Source: Clostridiales bacterium | GTDB taxonomy: Bacteria > Bacillota > Clostridia > Lachnospirales > WQUN01 | Direction of reading: 5' to 3' | Assembly (NCBI GenBank): GCA_031289625.1 | Contig: JAITPB010000056.1 | Location: 1 to 12,867 of the forward strand | Length of the DNA stretch: 12,867 nt | Shown: positions 12,395-12,867 of the stretch, one piece after another | How positions within the stretch are numbered: position 1 is the first letter of the stretch | How the letters are laid out: each line of letters begins with the position of its first letter | Made by a program: the position numbers and the translations under genes | Notes under the pieces: model-generated | Seen by the model: the letters and a program-made list of their open reading frames with translations, nothing else | Database searches by the model: none | Told to the model about the DNA's origin: nothing

Positions 12395-12867
12395 ATGAAC
12401 GTTACAATTTATCAAATCGACCCCGCTCTGGATGAGGACAATCTGATATTCCAAAACTGGAATGGTTTCTTGCAGAAAGGCTGCATTCGGCCGCCGGCAG
12501 AATGCTACCGTTCAGTTTACAACGGTGAAATGGATGCCGATACAACACCCGACGATGTTTTTGAGAAGTTTAACACAGCGATTCCCAAGGATTATGCAGG
12601 ACGTTCCCTGTCCGTGTCGGACGTGATCGAGCTTCAGAAAGCTTACGGAAAGAGCAGTTTTTTTTTCTGTGACACGTTTGCGTTTCAAGAACTCGCGTTT
12701 GAAAAAAGCAGTGCCTTAGCAGCGCGCGTCAGCGACATTCCGGAGGTGCAGCGAATCGCGGACGTGGTTACAGCGGAATATGCCGCCTACAAATACGAAA
12801 TGTGCCGCAAAAGCGGCACAGAGGTTTATGCGAAGGCCTATGAGATTCATCTGGTGGAAGAAATCGT
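12395..12867 (+). CDS. YodL-domain plus DUF3848-like protein, 5' part only
   Basis: 157 codons are visible and the frame runs off the window end. The N-terminal part (about 3-100) has the YodL-type pattern V-T-I-Y-Q-I ... V-F-E-K-F-N ... P-K-D-Y-A-G-R-S-L-S-V-S-D-V, followed by F-F-F-C-D-T-F-A-F. From about 115 onward A-D-V-V-T-A-E-Y-A-A-Y-K-Y-E-M and V-Y-A-K-A-Y-E-I-H-L-V-E-E-I resemble a DUF3848 segment. Both are recalled from ICE- and plasmid-borne proteins of Firmicutes, often as modules of long proteins, and neither has a defined activity. AAAGGAG at 12377-12383 precedes the ATG. A run of nine T residues (12658-12666) lies inside the frame at the Ser-Phe-Phe-Phe codons and could be prone to slippage. 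Confidence 0.8.
   Translation, partial: MNVTIYQIDPALDEDNLIFQNWNGFLQKGCIRPPAECYRSVYNGEMDADTTPDDVFEKFNTAIPKDYAGRSLSVSDVIELQKAYGKSSFFFCDTFAFQELAFEKSSALAARVSDIPEVQRIADVVTAEYAAYKYEMCRKSGTEVYAKAYEIHLVEEI

Noticed and set aside
1..12867. CRISPR array, tRNA, rRNA or insertion sequence
   Set aside because: No regularly spaced repeats, cloverleaf sequences, rRNA segments, transposase or terminal inverted repeats were seen.

Overview
The window looks like part of an integrative and conjugative element (ICE) or related mobile island from a low-to-medium GC Firmicute, probably a gut Clostridium-like (Oscillospirales/Lachnospirales) bacterium. The evidence is strong AGGAGG-type ribosome binding sites, GTG/TTG starts, Gram-positive signal peptides and lipoboxes, and ICE accessory families at both ends. 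These are a DUF3268-type zinc-finger protein overlapped by a sigma-70-like factor on the left, and an N-6 DNA-methylase-like protein, an 'MGQYY' protein and a YodL/DUF3848-type protein on the right. This assignment rests on recalled family resemblance; no database search was possible.

Layout. 1-865: ICE backbone (3' end of the DUF3268 protein, sigma factor, terminator). 886-1314: a short type I signal peptidase. 1315-4300 (+ strand): a housekeeping-type promoter, an ECF sigma factor (TTG start), its overlapping membrane anti-sigma candidate, then a separate promoter driving two exported proteins of unknown family, closed by a strong bidirectional terminator. 4314-10363 (- strand, convergent): a five-gene export/envelope cluster, in transcription order a 141-aa secreted protein, a perfect inverted repeat, two lipoproteins, an ABC ATPase and a 796-aa fused ABC-2 permease. 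10364-10965: a 600-bp gene-free stretch with a promoter in each direction, two intrinsic terminators and a probable small RNA. 10966-12867: ICE backbone genes, the last one cut by the window end.

How it fits together. The most notable signal is that the promoter before the two secreted proteins (2724-2757, +) and the promoter before the minus-strand cluster (10471-10503, -) share a 12-nt upstream element, TGTGACCTTTTT, and a 9-nt downstream element, GTTTAATAG, at -35/-10 spacing (17-18 nt counted from the end of TGTGACC). They occur at the heads of the two exported-protein transcripts and I saw no third good copy. The simplest reading is a self-contained cargo regulon. The ICE-borne ECF sigma factor, held by its membrane partner, would turn on two convergent transcripts encoding five exported proteins plus a dedicated ABC-2 transporter, with a signal peptidase next door. 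Whether this is an envelope-stress and detoxification island, a secreted effector/bacteriocin-like system with self-protection, or a surface-colonisation module cannot be settled from sequence alone.
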